DNA of 64,000 bases, taken from assembly GCF_040215725.1 (NCBI RefSeq), contig NZ_CP157967.1, positions 868,001-932,000 on the forward strand. Reading direction: 5' to 3'. A program made the position numbers and the translations under genes. Shown here piece after piece: positions 18,402 through 27,706 of this stretch (positions are counted from its first letter, which is position 1; every line of letters begins with the position of its first letter). The notes beneath the pieces are model-generated. The model had not been told where the DNA came from, did not search any database, and worked only from the letters and a program-made list of their open reading frames with translations. Source of the DNA: Rhizobium sp. ZPR4. GTDB lineage: Bacteria; Pseudomonadota; Alphaproteobacteria; Rhizobiales; Rhizobiaceae.

Positions 18402-19181
18402 TCAGCGGAAGGTATCCTTGTCGCCGTCGGCGGCCGGATCGAAACGTTCCCAGCCACGCGGCGTCAGATGTTCCTGCGGCTGGAAGCGCGTCTTATAGTC
18501 CATCTTGCGCGAGCCCTTGACCCAATAGCCGAGATAGACATGCGGCAGCCCGAGGGCTTTCGTCCGCTTGATGTGATCCAGAATCATGAAGGTGCCGAGC
18601 GACCGCGCATCGAGGTCAGGATTGAAATAGGAATAGACCATCGAAAGCCCGTCGCTCATCACGTCGGTCAAGGCAGCGGCCAGAAGTTCACCCTTCGGGC
18701 GCTGTTCGAGCCCCGATCCTTCCTCGCGGCGGCGATACTCGATGATGCGCGTGTTCACATGTGTGTCCTCGACCATGATCGCATAGTCGAGCACGGTCAT
18801 GTCGGACATACCGCCTTGCTGGTGGCGATAGTCGAGATAGCGGCGGAAGAGCGAATATTGCTCGCTGGAAGGCTGCGCCGGAAATTCGGTGGCGATGATA
18901 TCGCTGTTGGCGGTCAGCACCCGTTTCATCGAGCGGGTGGGCTCGAATTCCTGGGCGAGGATACGCACCGATATGCAGGCCCTGCAGGATTCGCAGGCTG
19001 GACGGTAGGCGATGTTCTGCGAGCGCCTGAAGCCGCCCTGGGTCAGAATATCGTTCATCTCGGCGGCACGGGGACCAACAAGGTGCGTAAAGACCTTGCG
19101 TTCCATCTCGTGCGGCAAGTACGGGCAGGAAGCCGGTGCCGTCAGATAAAACTGCGGGGATGGCGTCGACTGCGTGTTCAT
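18402..19181 (-). CDS. bpt: Aspartate/glutamate leucyltransferase
   Basis: The 259-residue enzyme of the bacterial N-end rule transfers leucine from Leu-tRNA to N-terminal Asp or Glu, marking proteins for ClpS/ClpAP. The N-terminal ATE-like domain has the family signature [16 protein letters not shown] and the cysteine pair [16 protein letters not shown]. The C-terminal domain contains [18 protein letters not shown]. Length matches the Bpt family and not eukaryotic Ate1. It is directly joined to the EamA gene downstream. Confidence 0.93.
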   Translation of the reverse strand: MNTQSTPSPQFYLTAPASCPYLPHEMERKVFTHLVGPRAAEMNDILTQGGFRRSQNIAYRPACESCRACISVRILAQEFEPTRSMKRVLTANSDIIATEFPAQPSSEQYSLFRRYLDYRHQQGGMSDMTVLDYAIMVEDTHVNTRIIEYRRREEGSGLEQRPKGELLAAALTDVMSDGLSMVYSYFNPDLDARSLGTFMILDHIKRTKALGLPHVYLGYWVKGSRKMDYKTRFQPQEHLTPRGWERFDPAADGDKDTFR

Positions 19182-19363
19182 CTGCCGTTGATTGACCTTT
19201 CTCTCGGCACTCGTTTTCTACAAGCATGGCTCAAGTTTAGAAAACGTCAACTACGTCCTTCGCTAAAGATCGAAGTTTCCTAATTGACCATGCACAGAAA
19301 TATCTCCCGCGCGCCCTTTGGCTCCGCAGGAGATCTTGCGGTGTCCGATGATTATGCGTTGTT

Positions 19364-19822
19364 TTAAGCCGTCCGGGCGATGACGGTGCCGAGCAGCAGG
19401 TCATGCACCAGCCGGCTACGGTCGGTGAAGAGGCCTACCAGCAGAATGAGCGGCGTCAGGACGGAGTTCAGGATCCAGAACAGCGCCAGATGGACGATCG
19501 CCGTCAGGAAATCCATTCGCCGGCCGTCGACTCGAACCATGGTGAGGCCCATGGCGCGCATGCCGAGCGATGCCTGATAGGGGCCGCCGAGCGTCCAGCC
19601 GAAATAAAGGCCGGCAACCAGGACGAAGAGCACCGGATAGAGGAAGAAGCCAAGCCCCAGCGTCAGGATCGAAACGAAAAACAGCAGCACGGCCGCAGGA
19701 ATGCAGAGCAGCGCGACGATGATGTAATCGACGATGAAGGCGAAGATGCGCCGGCTCAGCACGCCACTATAGGCGCGCCAGTCGTCCGGTGCTGCATAAA
19801 GCGGGCTGGGGTTCAGGCTCAT
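19364..19822 (-). CDS. RDD-family membrane protein
   Basis: The 152-residue protein has the RDD domain signature (SGVLSRRIFAFIVDYIIVAL, with the Arg and Asp-Asp-like residues) and three hydrophobic segments. The start at 19822 is set by a strong AAGGAGG ribosome-binding site; an ATG 11 codons upstream lacks one. Function of RDD proteins is mostly unknown, though some have been linked to ion transport. It lies downstream of hemB by 87 bases and may share its message. Confidence 0.85.
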   Translation of the reverse strand: MSLNPSPLYAAPDDWRAYSGVLSRRIFAFIVDYIIVALLCIPAAVLLFFVSILTLGLGFFLYPVLFVLVAGLYFGWTLGGPYQASLGMRAMGLTMVRVDGRRMDFLTAIVHLALFWILNSVLTPLILLVGLFTDRSRLVHDLLLGTVIARTA

Positions 19823-19909
19823 TGCTTTCCTCCTTGGGAAACATTTGCCGAACATATGGTGTCAGGGCCTGCAAATACAATAAGCAGGCCGCCAACCCGT
19901 GAGTCGAAA

Positions 19910-20923
19910 CTATTTTCTCGCCAGATGTTTTGCCACATCGACAGCGAAATAGGTGAGGATGCCGTCGCATCCGGCGCGCTTGAAGGCGAGCAGGGTTTCG
20001 AACATCACCCTTTCGCCGTCGATCCAGCCATTGGCGGCGGCGGCCTTGATCATCGCGTATTCGCCGGAGACCTGGTAGGCGAAGGTCGGAAGACCAAAGG
20101 CTTCCTTCAGCCGCCAACAGATGTCGAGATAGGGCAGGCCGGGCTTGACCATCAGCATGTCGGCACCTTCCTCGACATCGAGCGCAGCGTCGCGCACGGC
20201 CTCGGTGCCGTTGGCCGGGTCGATGTAATAGGTCTTCTTGTCGCCCTTTAGCAGGCCGCCCGTCGAGATCGCCTCGCGGTAAGGGCCGTAAAAGGCCGAG
20301 CTGAATTTCGTCGCGTAGCTCATGATGCCGACATTCTGGTGCCCGGCGGCATCGAGCGCCTGGCGGATCGCGCCGATGCGGCCGTCCATCATTTCCGAAG
20401 GCGCGATGATATCGGCGCCGGCGTCCGCCTGATAGACGGCGGCACGCGCCACCTGTTCGACCGTTTCGTCGTTGACGATCTCATTGCCGCGCAGGATGCC
20501 GTCATGGCCATGGCTTGTGAAGGGATCGAGGGCGACGTCGGTGATGACGCCGATATTCGGCACCGCCTTCTTGATCGCGGCGCTGGCAAGATTGATGAGA
20601 TTGTTCTTCTCGAGGCTGTTGGAGCCGGTCTCGTCGCGCAGTTCCATTTCGATGTTCGGGAAGGTGGCAAGCGCGGGGATGCCGAGATCGGCCGCTTCCC
20701 TGGCCGCTTCCACCGCCTTGTCCACGGTCATGCGGTTGACGCCGGGCATGGCGGGGATCGGCTCGACGATGCCGGTGCCCGGGATCACGAAGATCGGCCA
20801 GATCAGATCGTCCACCGTCAGACGGTTTTCCTGCACGAGACGGCGTGTCCAATCGGCCTTGCGGTTGCGTCGCATGCGGCGATGCCCGGTGATCTCGTCG
20901 ACGAGATGCGTCTTGTTCTCCAT
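19910..20923 (-). CDS. hemB: Delta-aminolevulinic acid dehydratase (magnesium type)
   Basis: HemB condenses two 5-aminolevulinate molecules to porphobilinogen in tetrapyrrole synthesis. The 337-residue protein shows both active-site lysines, in YATKFSSAFYGPYREA and MLMVKPGLPYLD. The metal site reads DVALDPFTSHGHDG, with Ala/Asp/Asp in place of the zinc-binding cysteines. This is the magnesium-dependent form known from Bradyrhizobium and relatives. The start at 20923 has an AAGGA site ten bases before; an ATG seven codons upstream does not. Confidence 0.96.
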   Translation of the reverse strand: MENKTHLVDEITGHRRMRRNRKADWTRRLVQENRLTVDDLIWPIFVIPGTGIVEPIPAMPGVNRMTVDKAVEAAREAADLGIPALATFPNIEMELRDETGSNSLEKNNLINLASAAIKKAVPNIGVITDVALDPFTSHGHDGILRGNEIVNDETVEQVARAAVYQADAGADIIAPSEMMDGRIGAIRQALDAAGHQNVGIMSYATKFSSAFYGPYREAISTGGLLKGDKKTYYIDPANGTEAVRDAALDVEEGADMLMVKPGLPYLDICWRLKEAFGLPTFAYQVSGEYAMIKAAAANGWIDGERVMFETLLAFKRAGCDGILTYFAVDVAKHLARK

Positions 20924-20960
20924 GATGCCGTCATCCTTCTTCATTTATTTATGGCACTCT

Positions 20961-20990
20961 ATATAGGCCGCGTACCTATCACGCTGTCCC
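20961..20990 (-). promoter_or_regulatory. Predicted hemB promoter
   Basis: Read on the minus strand, GGGACA (20990-20985) and CTATAT (20966-20961) are separated by 18 bases. CTATAT matches the rhizobial housekeeping -10 form. The leader to the hemB ATG would be about 30 bases. Confidence 0.5.
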
Positions 20991-21066
20991 CAGGATTCAA
21001 AACCAGGCGAAAGGCCGCAGCCATTATATTCTGGCGAGGCAGATGCCTCCTACGTATTGTTCGCGC

Positions 21067-21507
21067 ATGGAACCTGATTCTTCGACCGTACCCAAGAATA
21101 CGCTGACGGACATCCTGTTCGTTTTGTTCCTGCGGCTGATCGCGATCGCTTGCTTCTGGCTCGGCCTGCAATATTGGGCGATGCTGGTCGGCTATTCGCT
21201 CGCGGGCCACGCGCGCTTCGATCTGCTCGCTCTGCCCTGGAAGGTCGCGGGCGCGGGGCTTGCCGTGGTTTTCCCGGTCGCAGCCCTCGGATTATGGCTC
21301 ACCGTTTCCTGGGGGCCGGTCATGTGGGTGCTGGCCGCAGGCGGCCAGGGACTGATGTATGGCGTCTGGCCGGAGATATTCGGATCCAATCCACTGATCA
21401 TGATCTTGCATGCCTGCGTTGCGGTGATTTATTGCCTTTTCCGCGTCCTTCTGTGGCAGGAGAAACGCCGGCGCCGCCAGCAGCAGGTAATGGTTGATTT
21501 ACCCTGA
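21067..21507 (+). CDS. DUF6163 membrane protein
   Basis: The 146-residue protein has four hydrophobic segments (for example LRLIAIACFWLGLQYWAMLV, VAGAGLAVVFPVAALGLWL and ILHACVAVIYCLFRVLLW) and a basic C-terminus. I recognise it as the small membrane protein that accompanies ldtR in Rhizobiales (DUF6163). Function unknown. The ATG at 21067 was preferred to one eight codons upstream because the latter adds a non-conserved tail. Divergent from hemB; 130 bases before ldtR. Confidence 0.75.
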   Translation: MEPDSSTVPKNTLTDILFVLFLRLIAIACFWLGLQYWAMLVGYSLAGHARFDLLALPWKVAGAGLAVVFPVAALGLWLTVSWGPVMWVLAAGGQGLMYGVWPEIFGSNPLIMILHACVAVIYCLFRVLLWQEKRRRRQQQVMVDLP

Positions 21508-21535
21508 GACAGCAACACTTCCTGGTAAGGTGCTG

Positions 21536-21553
21536 TTAAGCCTGCAGTTTAAG
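21536..21553. promoter_or_regulatory. Imperfect palindrome upstream of ldtR
   Basis: TTAAGCCTGCAGTTTAAG centres on CTGCAG, with TTAA-type flanks on both sides and one base of offset. It lies 85 bases before the ldtR ATG and is a possible autoregulatory site. The support is weak because the two halves are offset. Confidence 0.3.
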
Positions 21554-21637
21554 TAGAATTTTATGTGTATTCGATAGGGTCTCACTCAAGGCGGGAAGAA
21601 AACGACACCGCCAAACAAAACAGAGTGAGGCCAAGTC

Positions 21638-22156
21638 ATGATGAACACGAAAATCAAGCCGCAGGCAGTTGCAAACGCTCGGGATCAGCAGGTTGATGAC
21701 ATCCGGGCTCTCTACATGGAATCCCTTCACCTGGTCGAGCGTCTGCACCGCCGCCTGCTTGATGTTATCAAAGACGAGTTCGACCGTCAGGGTCGCGACG
21801 ACGTCAATGCCGTCCAGGCACTTCTCCTTTTCAACATCGGCAATTCCGAGCTGACGGCCGGTGAACTGCGCTCCCGCGGTTTCTACCTCGGCTCCAACGT
21901 TTCCTACAACGTCAAGAAGCTGGTCGACCTCGGCTTCATCAACCATCAGCGCTCACGCATCGACCGCCGCTCGGTCCGCATCAGCCTGACGGAAACCGGC
22001 CAGGACATCGCCGAAACCGTCGCCAAGCTCTATGAGCGCCACATCGGCTCGATCGACAAGGTCGGCGGCATCGGCACCGACGAATTCACCCAGATGAACA
22101 AGCTGCTGCAGCGTCTGGACCGCTTCTGGAACGACAGCATCGCTTACCGCATGTGA
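21638..22156 (+). CDS. ldtR: MarR-family regulator LdtR
   Basis: The 172-residue winged-helix regulator matches LdtR of Rhizobiales: a dimerisation helix (LVERLHRRLLDVIKDEF), recognition region ELRSRGFYLGSNVSYNVKKL and wing SRIDRRSVRISLTETG. In Candidatus Liberibacter asiaticus, LdtR controls an L,D-transpeptidase gene and osmotic tolerance (established knowledge). Here ldtP follows after a 513-base gap with a perfect palindrome near its start, in line with that role. Tandem ATGs at 21638 and 21641. Confidence 0.9.
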   Translation: MMNTKIKPQAVANARDQQVDDIRALYMESLHLVERLHRRLLDVIKDEFDRQGRDDVNAVQALLLFNIGNSELTAGELRSRGFYLGSNVSYNVKKLVDLGFINHQRSRIDRRSVRISLTETGQDIAETVAKLYERHIGSIDKVGGIGTDEFTQMNKLLQRLDRFWNDSIAYRM

Positions 22157-22196
22157 GTGAGTGCAGCTGAACGATCGCAAGATCTTCCAGTCAAAC

Positions 22197-22228
22197 AAGC
22201 TGGACACGTTTCCCTGCGTGTCCGGCTT
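22197..22228 (+). terminator. Hairpin after ldtR
   Basis: A 12-bp stem, AAGCTGGACACG with CGTGTCCGGCTT (one G-T pair), and an 8-base loop lie 40 bases after the ldtR stop. No T-run follows, so it may be a factor-dependent terminator or a 3' stabiliser. Confidence 0.5.
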
Positions 22229-22595
22229 GAACGCGTTGCCGGCCCGGCCGTTGTGCGCTTTTTGCCACGTCCGCGCTTCACCTTCCGTCACATGTAAGGT
22301 CCCGGACGGCTAAGCCATTGACGCCGGATGAAGACACGCTATGAACCACGCGCAGCTGTGGTATTTTAGCAAAAGCAGTTTGGCTTTTCTTTCGCCCTCG
22401 CATGGCAAGGCAAGTTTCATGCCGGGAGACACGAATTGGCCATATTGCTATGACAGCGGAAATCGACTGCAAGCAGCGTTCTCGAAATACGATCTTCCAA
22501 CCTGAAGGTCTTGGCTTCGCGATATTGTGATAGTTCGTGGCCAAGTTTTTGGTGGTGCATTAAGGGAACGGATTGATACTGAGCCACGTTACTTG

Positions 22596-22609
22596 GCGCA
22601 AGCTTGCGC
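22596..22609. promoter_or_regulatory. Perfect palindrome upstream of ldtP, candidate LdtR site
   Basis: GCGCAAGCTTGCGC is a perfect 14-bp palindrome 60 bases before the ldtP ATG. MarR-family dimers bind such sites, and the regulator gene is the upstream neighbour. Binding is inferred. Confidence 0.5.
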
Positions 22610-22669
22610 TATTTACTGCTTCCTCTCTAGGCTGCGCATGATTGGATCGCAGCGTTGAACGGTTAGGAC

Positions 22670-23983
22670 ATGTCGAAGAAAAACGGAATTGGACCCTTTT
22701 CGCGCCGCTCTTTCCTGCGGTCGGCTGCAACTCTTGGCGCTGCCGCACTGGCCGCTCCGGCTCTAGCGCAAAACGCGACCCCGCTTGAAGCGCTGATCAA
22801 CGACCGTTCTCGCGGCAATTGGGACGATCAGTTCGACGCCAAGGCTGCTGCTCGTACGGCCGCCGCCGTCCAGTCGAACACGCCGATCCTTGGCCCCGAT
22901 TCCGTGCCGAACATTCAGCAGGCGATTGCTCAGTATCAGAGCATCGTTGCCAATGGCGGCTGGCCGCAAGTCAGCCCGACGAGCCAGCAGCCGCTGCAGA
23001 TCGGCGTTACCGATCCCGCCGTGCAGACACTTCGCCAGCATCTGATGGTTTCAGGCGACCTGCCGCGCGAGGCGGGCATTTCATCGTCTTTCGATTCCTA
23101 CGTGGACGGCGCCGTCAAGCGTTTCCAGGCTCGCCACGGTCTGCCGCCGGATGGCGTCATCGGTGATTTCACGCAGAAGGCGATGAACATCCCCGCCAAC
23201 GTCCGTCTGCAGCAGCTGAATACCAATCTCGTCCGCCTTCAGACATTCCCGTCCGATCTTGGCCGCCGTCACGTCATGGTCAACATCCCGGCGACCCGTG
23301 TCGAAGCCGTGGAAGACGGTCAGGTGGCGCTGCGCCACGAGGCGATCGTCGGCCGGGAGTCGCGCCCGACGCACATCATCAATTCGAAGATCTACGAGGT
23401 TATCCTCAATCCCTACTGGACGGCGCCGCGCTCCATCATCGTCAAGGATATCATGCCGCTGATGCGCAAGGACCCGACCTATCTGGCGAGGAGCAACATC
23501 CGCCTTCTCGACGGCAAGGGTCAGGAAGTGGCACCCGAGACGATCGATTGGAATTCGGACAAGGCGCCGGACCTGATGTTTCGCCAGGACCCGGGCAAGA
23601 CGAATGCCATGGCGTCCACGAAGATCAACTTCCATAACCCCAACAACGAATATATGCACGATACGCCGGAGCAGGGCCTGTTCAACAAGCTGATGCGCTT
23701 CGACAGCTCGGGCTGTGTGCGCGTTCAGAATGTGCGCGACCTGGCGACCTGGCTGCTGGCCGAAACTCCGGGCTGGCCGCGCCAGCACATCGAGCAGGTC
23801 ATCTCCACCCGCGTCAACACGCCGATTACGCTGGCGTCGGAAGTCCCGGTCTATTTCGTCTATATCTCCGCCTGGAGCGCCCGTGACGGCATCGTCCAGT
23901 TCCGCGACGACATCTACAATCTCGACGGCAATTCCCAGTTGGCGCTCGACACGACCCAGGGTATGGAGCAACCGGTTCAGTAA
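22670..23983 (+). CDS. ldtP: L,D-transpeptidase, YcbB-like, with Tat-type signal
   Basis: The 437-residue protein begins with a twin-arginine signal (FSRRSFLRSAATLGAAALAAP, cleavage after ALAQ near residue 34). A peptidoglycan-binding domain follows (residues ~105-175, KRFQARHGLPPDGVIG). The YkuD catalytic domain (residues ~195-375) has the nucleophile motif SSGCVRVQNVRDLA and upstream histidine in the NPNNEYMHDTP segment. It should form 3-3 cross-links or attach proteins to peptidoglycan in the periplasm. Likely under LdtR control. An intrinsic terminator follows. Confidence 0.92.
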   Translation: MSKKNGIGPFSRRSFLRSAATLGAAALAAPALAQNATPLEALINDRSRGNWDDQFDAKAAARTAAAVQSNTPILGPDSVPNIQQAIAQYQSIVANGGWPQVSPTSQQPLQIGVTDPAVQTLRQHLMVSGDLPREAGISSSFDSYVDGAVKRFQARHGLPPDGVIGDFTQKAMNIPANVRLQQLNTNLVRLQTFPSDLGRRHVMVNIPATRVEAVEDGQVALRHEAIVGRESRPTHIINSKIYEVILNPYWTAPRSIIVKDIMPLMRKDPTYLARSNIRLLDGKGQEVAPETIDWNSDKAPDLMFRQDPGKTNAMASTKINFHNPNNEYMHDTPEQGLFNKLMRFDSSGCVRVQNVRDLATWLLAETPGWPRQHIEQVISTRVNTPITLASEVPVYFVYISAWSARDGIVQFRDDIYNLDGNSQLALDTTQGMEQPVQ

Positions 23984-24010
23984 TCGGCGTTCCAATTGCA
24001 ATTCCTATCG

Positions 24011-24037
24011 AAGCCGCGTCTTTTGATGCGGCTTTTT
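24011..24037 (+). terminator. Intrinsic terminator of ldtP
   Basis: Stem AAGCCGC with GCGGCTT (extended by two inner pairs) and a 6-base loop, followed by TTT. It lies 27 bases after the ldtP stop. Confidence 0.85.
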
Positions 24038-24158
24038 CATTGGCTGGCACTGCTCTGCGTAGAATGCCCAGCAAATGTCGCTGGTCGTATTGCTCTCCGG
24101 CGACCCTGACGCTAATACCGTTTGCATTGCCGTTCCGGCCCGTTCAGGAGCTTTCACG

Positions 24159-25457
24159 ATGACCAACGCGTCCACCGAACCCTTCTTCAATCGCTCGCTT
24201 GCCGATACCGATCCGGAAATCTTTGGCGCGATCGGCAAGGAGCTCGGTCGCCAGCGGCACGAAATCGAACTGATCGCCTCGGAAAACATCGTCTCGCGCG
24301 CCGTTCTGGAAGCGCAGGGCTCGATCATGACCAACAAGTACGCCGAGGGATATCCGGGCAAGCGCTATTATGGCGGCTGCCAGTACGTTGATATCGCCGA
24401 GGAGCTCGCCATCGAGCGCGCCAAGAAGCTGTTCGGCGTCAACTTCGCCAACGTTCAGCCGAATTCCGGTTCGCAGATGAACCAGGCCGTCTTCCTCGCG
24501 CTCCTGCAGCCGGGCGATACCTTCATGGGTCTTGACCTGAACTCGGGCGGTCACCTCACGCATGGCTCGCCAGTCAACATGTCCGGCAAGTGGTTCAACG
24601 TCGTCTCCTATGGCGTGCGCGAAGGCGACAACCTGCTCGACATGGACGAAGTGCAGCGCAAGGCCGAAGAAACCAAGCCGAAGCTGATCATCGCCGGTGG
24701 CACGGCCTATTCCCGCATTTGGGACTGGAAGCGCTTCCGCGAGATCGCCGACAGCGTTGGCGCCTATCTGATGGTCGACATGGCGCACATCGCCGGCCTC
24801 GTCGCCGGTGGCCAGCATCCGTCGCCGTTCCCGCATTGCCACGTTGCCACGACGACCACGCACAAGTCGCTGCGTGGCCCGCGCGGCGGCATGATCCTCA
24901 CCAATGACGAGGATCTGGCGAAGAAGTTCAATTCGGCCGTCTTCCCGGGTCTCCAGGGTGGCCCGCTGATGCATGTCATCGCCGCCAAGGCCGTCGCGCT
25001 CGGCGAAGCGCTGCAGCCAGACTTCAAGGACTATGCCGCCCAGATCGTCAAGAACGCCAAGGCTCTTGCCGAAACCCTGATCTCTGGCGGCGTCGACGTC
25101 GTCTCCGGCGGCACGGACAACCACCTGATGCTTGTGGACTTGCGCAAGAAGAACGCCACCGGCAAGCGCGCGGAAGCGGCCCTCGGCCGCGCTTACGTCA
25201 CCTGCAACAAGAACGGCATTCCGTTCGACCCCGAGAAGCCTTTCGTCACCTCCGGTGTCCGCCTCGGCACGCCGGCCGGCACGACGCGCGGCTTCAAGGA
25301 AGCCGAATTCCGTGAAATCGGCAATCTGATCATCGAAGTGCTCGATGGCCTGAAGGTCGCCAATTCGGACGAAGGCAATGCCGCCGTCGAGGCTGCCGTG
25401 CGCGAGAAAGTGGTCAAGCTCACCGACCGCTTCCCGATGTACGGCTACATGGGCTAA
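24159..25457 (+). CDS. glyA: Serine hydroxymethyltransferase
   Basis: This 432-residue PLP enzyme converts serine and tetrahydrofolate to glycine and 5,10-methylene-THF. The PLP lysine is in [14 protein letters not shown], and other signatures include [13 protein letters not shown] and [13 protein letters not shown]. The frame is open 28 codons upstream, but [10 protein letters not shown] at 24159 has a CAGGAG site and gives the family length. It heads a glyA-nrdR-ribD-ribE run with gaps of 9, 2 and -1 bases, so one-carbon, dNTP and flavin genes are probably co-transcribed. Confidence 0.97.
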   Translation: MTNASTEPFFNRSLADTDPEIFGAIGKELGRQRHEIELIASENIVSRAVLEAQGSIMTNKYAEGYPGKRYYGGCQYVDIAEELAIERAKKLFGVNFANVQPNSGSQMNQAVFLALLQPGDTFMGLDLNSGGHLTHGSPVNMSGKWFNVVSYGVREGDNLLDMDEVQRKAEETKPKLIIAGGTAYSRIWDWKRFREIADSVGAYLMVDMAHIAGLVAGGQHPSPFPHCHVATTTTHKSLRGPRGGMILTNDEDLAKKFNSAVFPGLQGGPLMHVIAAKAVALGEALQPDFKDYAAQIVKNAKALAETLISGGVDVVSGGTDNHLMLVDLRKKNATGKRAEAALGRAYVTCNKNGIPFDPEKPFVTSGVRLGTPAGTTRGFKEAEFREIGNLIIEVLDGLKVANSDEGNAAVEAAVREKVVKLTDRFPMYGYMG

Positions 25458-25466
25458 GGAGAGCGC

Positions 25467-25943
25467 ATGCGCTGCCCTTACTGCGGCTCGGAAGACACTC
25501 AGGTCAAGGACTCGCGCCCGGCGGAGGACAATACGTCCATCCGCCGTCGGCGCATTTGTCCCGATTGCGGCGGCCGCTTCACGACATTCGAGCGCGTGCA
25601 GCTGCGCGAGCTCATGGTCATCAAGAAGACCGGCCGCAAGGTGCTTTTCGATCGCGACAAACTGGTACGCTCCTTCGAAATCGCGCTGCGCAAGCGCCCG
25701 GTCGATCGTGATCGCATCGAACGCGCCGTGTCCGGCATCGTCCGCCGCCTGGAAAGCTCCGGCGAGACGGAAATCAGCTCGGAGCAGATCGGCCTACAGG
25801 TACTGGAAGCGCTGAAGAGCCTCGATGACGTCGCCTTCGTGCGTTACGCCTCCGTCTATCGCGATTTTTCGCACGCGGAGGATTTCGAGCATGTGATCGA
25901 GGAGATCAACGCAAAGATCGCCCGCGATCCGCTGGATCCCTGA
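25467..25943 (+). CDS. nrdR: Transcriptional repressor NrdR
   Basis: The 158-residue repressor of ribonucleotide reductase genes has an N-terminal zinc ribbon ([15 protein letters not shown] and [15 protein letters not shown], residues 3-38) followed by an ATP-cone ([20 protein letters not shown] to [10 protein letters not shown]) that senses ATP/dATP. It lies between glyA and ribD, nine bases after the former and two before the latter. No NrdR box was looked for outside its own operon. Confidence 0.97.
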   Translation: MRCPYCGSEDTQVKDSRPAEDNTSIRRRRICPDCGGRFTTFERVQLRELMVIKKTGRKVLFDRDKLVRSFEIALRKRPVDRDRIERAVSGIVRRLESSGETEISSEQIGLQVLEALKSLDDVAFVRYASVYRDFSHAEDFEHVIEEINAKIARDPLDP

Positions 25944-25945
25944 TC

Positions 25946-27055
25946 ATGGTGCAGCGGCCGGAAGACGAGCGTTTTATGGCGGAGGCAATCCGCCTGTCGC
26001 GCACGCATCTGGGGCTGACCTCCACCAATCCCTCGGTCGGCTGCCTCGTTGTCAAGGATGGTGTCATTCTCGGCAGCGGCGTAACCGCATTGGGTGGACG
26101 CCCGCATGCCGAGCCTCAGGCGCTGGCCGAGGCAGGCGAGGCGGCCAGAGGCGCCACCGCCTACGTGACGCTTGAACCCTGCTCTCATTACGGCAAGACG
26201 CCGCCCTGCGCCGAAGCATTGATCGCTTATGGCGTGGCGCGCGTCGTCATCAGCGTCACCGATGCCGATCAGCGCGTTTCCGGGCGCGGCATCACCATGC
26301 TGCGCGAGGCCGGTATCGAGGTCGATACGGGGATTCTGGAGACGGAAGGCAGACGGTCTCTCGCCGGCTATCTCATGCGCCAGACGAGAAACCGGCCCTA
26401 TGTGACTCTCAAGCTTGCCGTTTCTGCCGACGGCATGATCGGCAAGACGGGCGAGGGGCAGATCCGCATCACCGGCGATGTCTCGCGGGCTGAGGTGCAG
26501 ATGCTGCGTGCTGAAAGCGACGCCATTCTCGTCGGCATCGGCACGGCAATCGCCGACGATCCGGAATTGACATGCAGGCTTCCCGGCCTCGAAGACCGCT
26601 CGCCTCTGCGTATCGTCATAGACGAAGATCTTCAGCTGCCGCTCGGCAGCAAGCTGGTCCGGACGGCTCGGCAATATCCAGTGATTGCGGTCGCCGGCCA
26701 TCCGCCGTCCTTCGACGACAATACCGATGCTGTATTCCTTGGACGTCGCGCGGCCCTAGATGCCGCCGGTGTCGAGGTGCTGCAATCCAATTCCAACGAG
26801 CTGGGAGAACTGCTGGAGGCGCTTGGCACACGCGGCATCTCGTCCCTGCTGGTGGAAGGCGGTGCCAAGACGGCGCGGCGTTTTCTCGACGCCGGATTGG
26901 TCGATCGCATTCTGCTGTTTCAGGGGCCGGCCGATATCGGCGAGGGCGGTATTGAATCGCCCGTCCTCAAGTCCAATATCCCAGCTGACTTTATGCATGT
27001 CGGCGAGAGCCGCTTCGGCGATGATCTCTGCGACGAATACGAAAGAGGTTTTTGA
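25946..27055 (+). CDS. ribD: Bifunctional riboflavin deaminase/reductase
   Basis: RibD deaminates and then reduces the pyrimidine intermediate of riboflavin synthesis. The 369-residue protein has the deaminase zinc site at the N-terminus (GGRPHAEPQALAEA and LEPCSHYGKTPPCAEAL). The RibD_C reductase domain follows from ~150 (VTLKLAVSADGMIG onwards). The stop overlaps the ribE start by one base (TGATG), so translation is coupled. No FMN riboswitch precedes it, as expected for an internal operon gene. Confidence 0.95.
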   Translation: MVQRPEDERFMAEAIRLSRTHLGLTSTNPSVGCLVVKDGVILGSGVTALGGRPHAEPQALAEAGEAARGATAYVTLEPCSHYGKTPPCAEALIAYGVARVVISVTDADQRVSGRGITMLREAGIEVDTGILETEGRRSLAGYLMRQTRNRPYVTLKLAVSADGMIGKTGEGQIRITGDVSRAEVQMLRAESDAILVGIGTAIADDPELTCRLPGLEDRSPLRIVIDEDLQLPLGSKLVRTARQYPVIAVAGHPPSFDDNTDAVFLGRRAALDAAGVEVLQSNSNELGELLEALGTRGISSLLVEGGAKTARRFLDAGLVDRILLFQGPADIGEGGIESPVLKSNIPADFMHVGESRFGDDLCDEYERGF

Positions 27056-27675
27056 TGTTTACCGGAATTGTCACCGACGTCGGCACCGTTGAATCCATTT
27101 CCCCGATGCAGGAAGGCATCAAGCTGCGCGTCGCCACCAACTACGATCCGGCGACGATCGATATGGGCGCCTCGATTTCACACGCCGGCGTCTGCCTGAC
27201 GGTGACCGGACTGCCGGAAGAGGGTAGCAACGGGCGCTGGTTCGAGGTCGAGGCCTGGGAAGAGGCGCTCCGCCTGACGACCATCGGCACCTGGGAAGCC
27301 GGCGCCAAGATCAACCTTGAGCGTTCCCTGAAGATCGGCGACGAGCTTGGCGGTCATATCGTTTCCGGCCATATCGACGGCAAGGCGGAAATTCTTTCGG
27401 TGACGGCCGAAGGCGAAGCCACGCGCTTCCGCCTGCGCGCGCCGGAGCATCTTGCAAGATTCGTGGCGCCGAAGGGTTCGGTCGCGCTCGACGGCACTTC
27501 GCTGACGGTCAATGCCGTCGAGGGTATGGAATTCGACGTGCTCCTGATCCGCCATTCCCTGGAGGTGACGACCTGGGGTGAGCGCAAGGCCGGCGATTTC
27601 GTCAATTTCGAAGTCGACACCATGGCGCGCTACGCTGCACGGCTGGCGGAATTCCCTGCCGTCCGCGAATCCTGA
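27055..27675 (+). CDS. ribE: Riboflavin synthase alpha subunit
   Basis: The 206-residue enzyme dismutates two lumazine molecules to riboflavin. It consists of two lumazine-binding repeats: MFTGIVTDVGTVESI and the second beginning after LERSLKIGDELGGHIVSGHI. The typical length is met. The start was taken at ATG 27055 rather than the TTG one codon earlier. It is the last gene of the glyA run and converges with a GNAT gene 31 bases away; the next riboflavin gene, ribH, is 1.8 kb downstream. Confidence 0.95.
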   Translation: MFTGIVTDVGTVESISPMQEGIKLRVATNYDPATIDMGASISHAGVCLTVTGLPEEGSNGRWFEVEAWEEALRLTTIGTWEAGAKINLERSLKIGDELGGHIVSGHIDGKAEILSVTAEGEATRFRLRAPEHLARFVAPKGSVALDGTSLTVNAVEGMEFDVLLIRHSLEVTTWGERKAGDFVNFEVDTMARYAARLAEFPAVRES

Positions 27676-27706
27676 GGTTTACGGATAGGCTGCGCTGGGG
27701 AGGCGC

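Larger units (their letters stand above)
22157..22669. other. 513-base intergenic region between ldtR and ldtP
   Basis: No convincing gene is visible. It holds a strong hairpin after ldtR (22197-22228) and a perfect 14-bp palindrome near ldtP (22596-22609). A wider inverted repeat, CTTGGC (22510-22515) with GCCAAG (22540-22545), lies between them. The length leaves room for a small RNA or a complex promoter. Confidence 0.6.
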
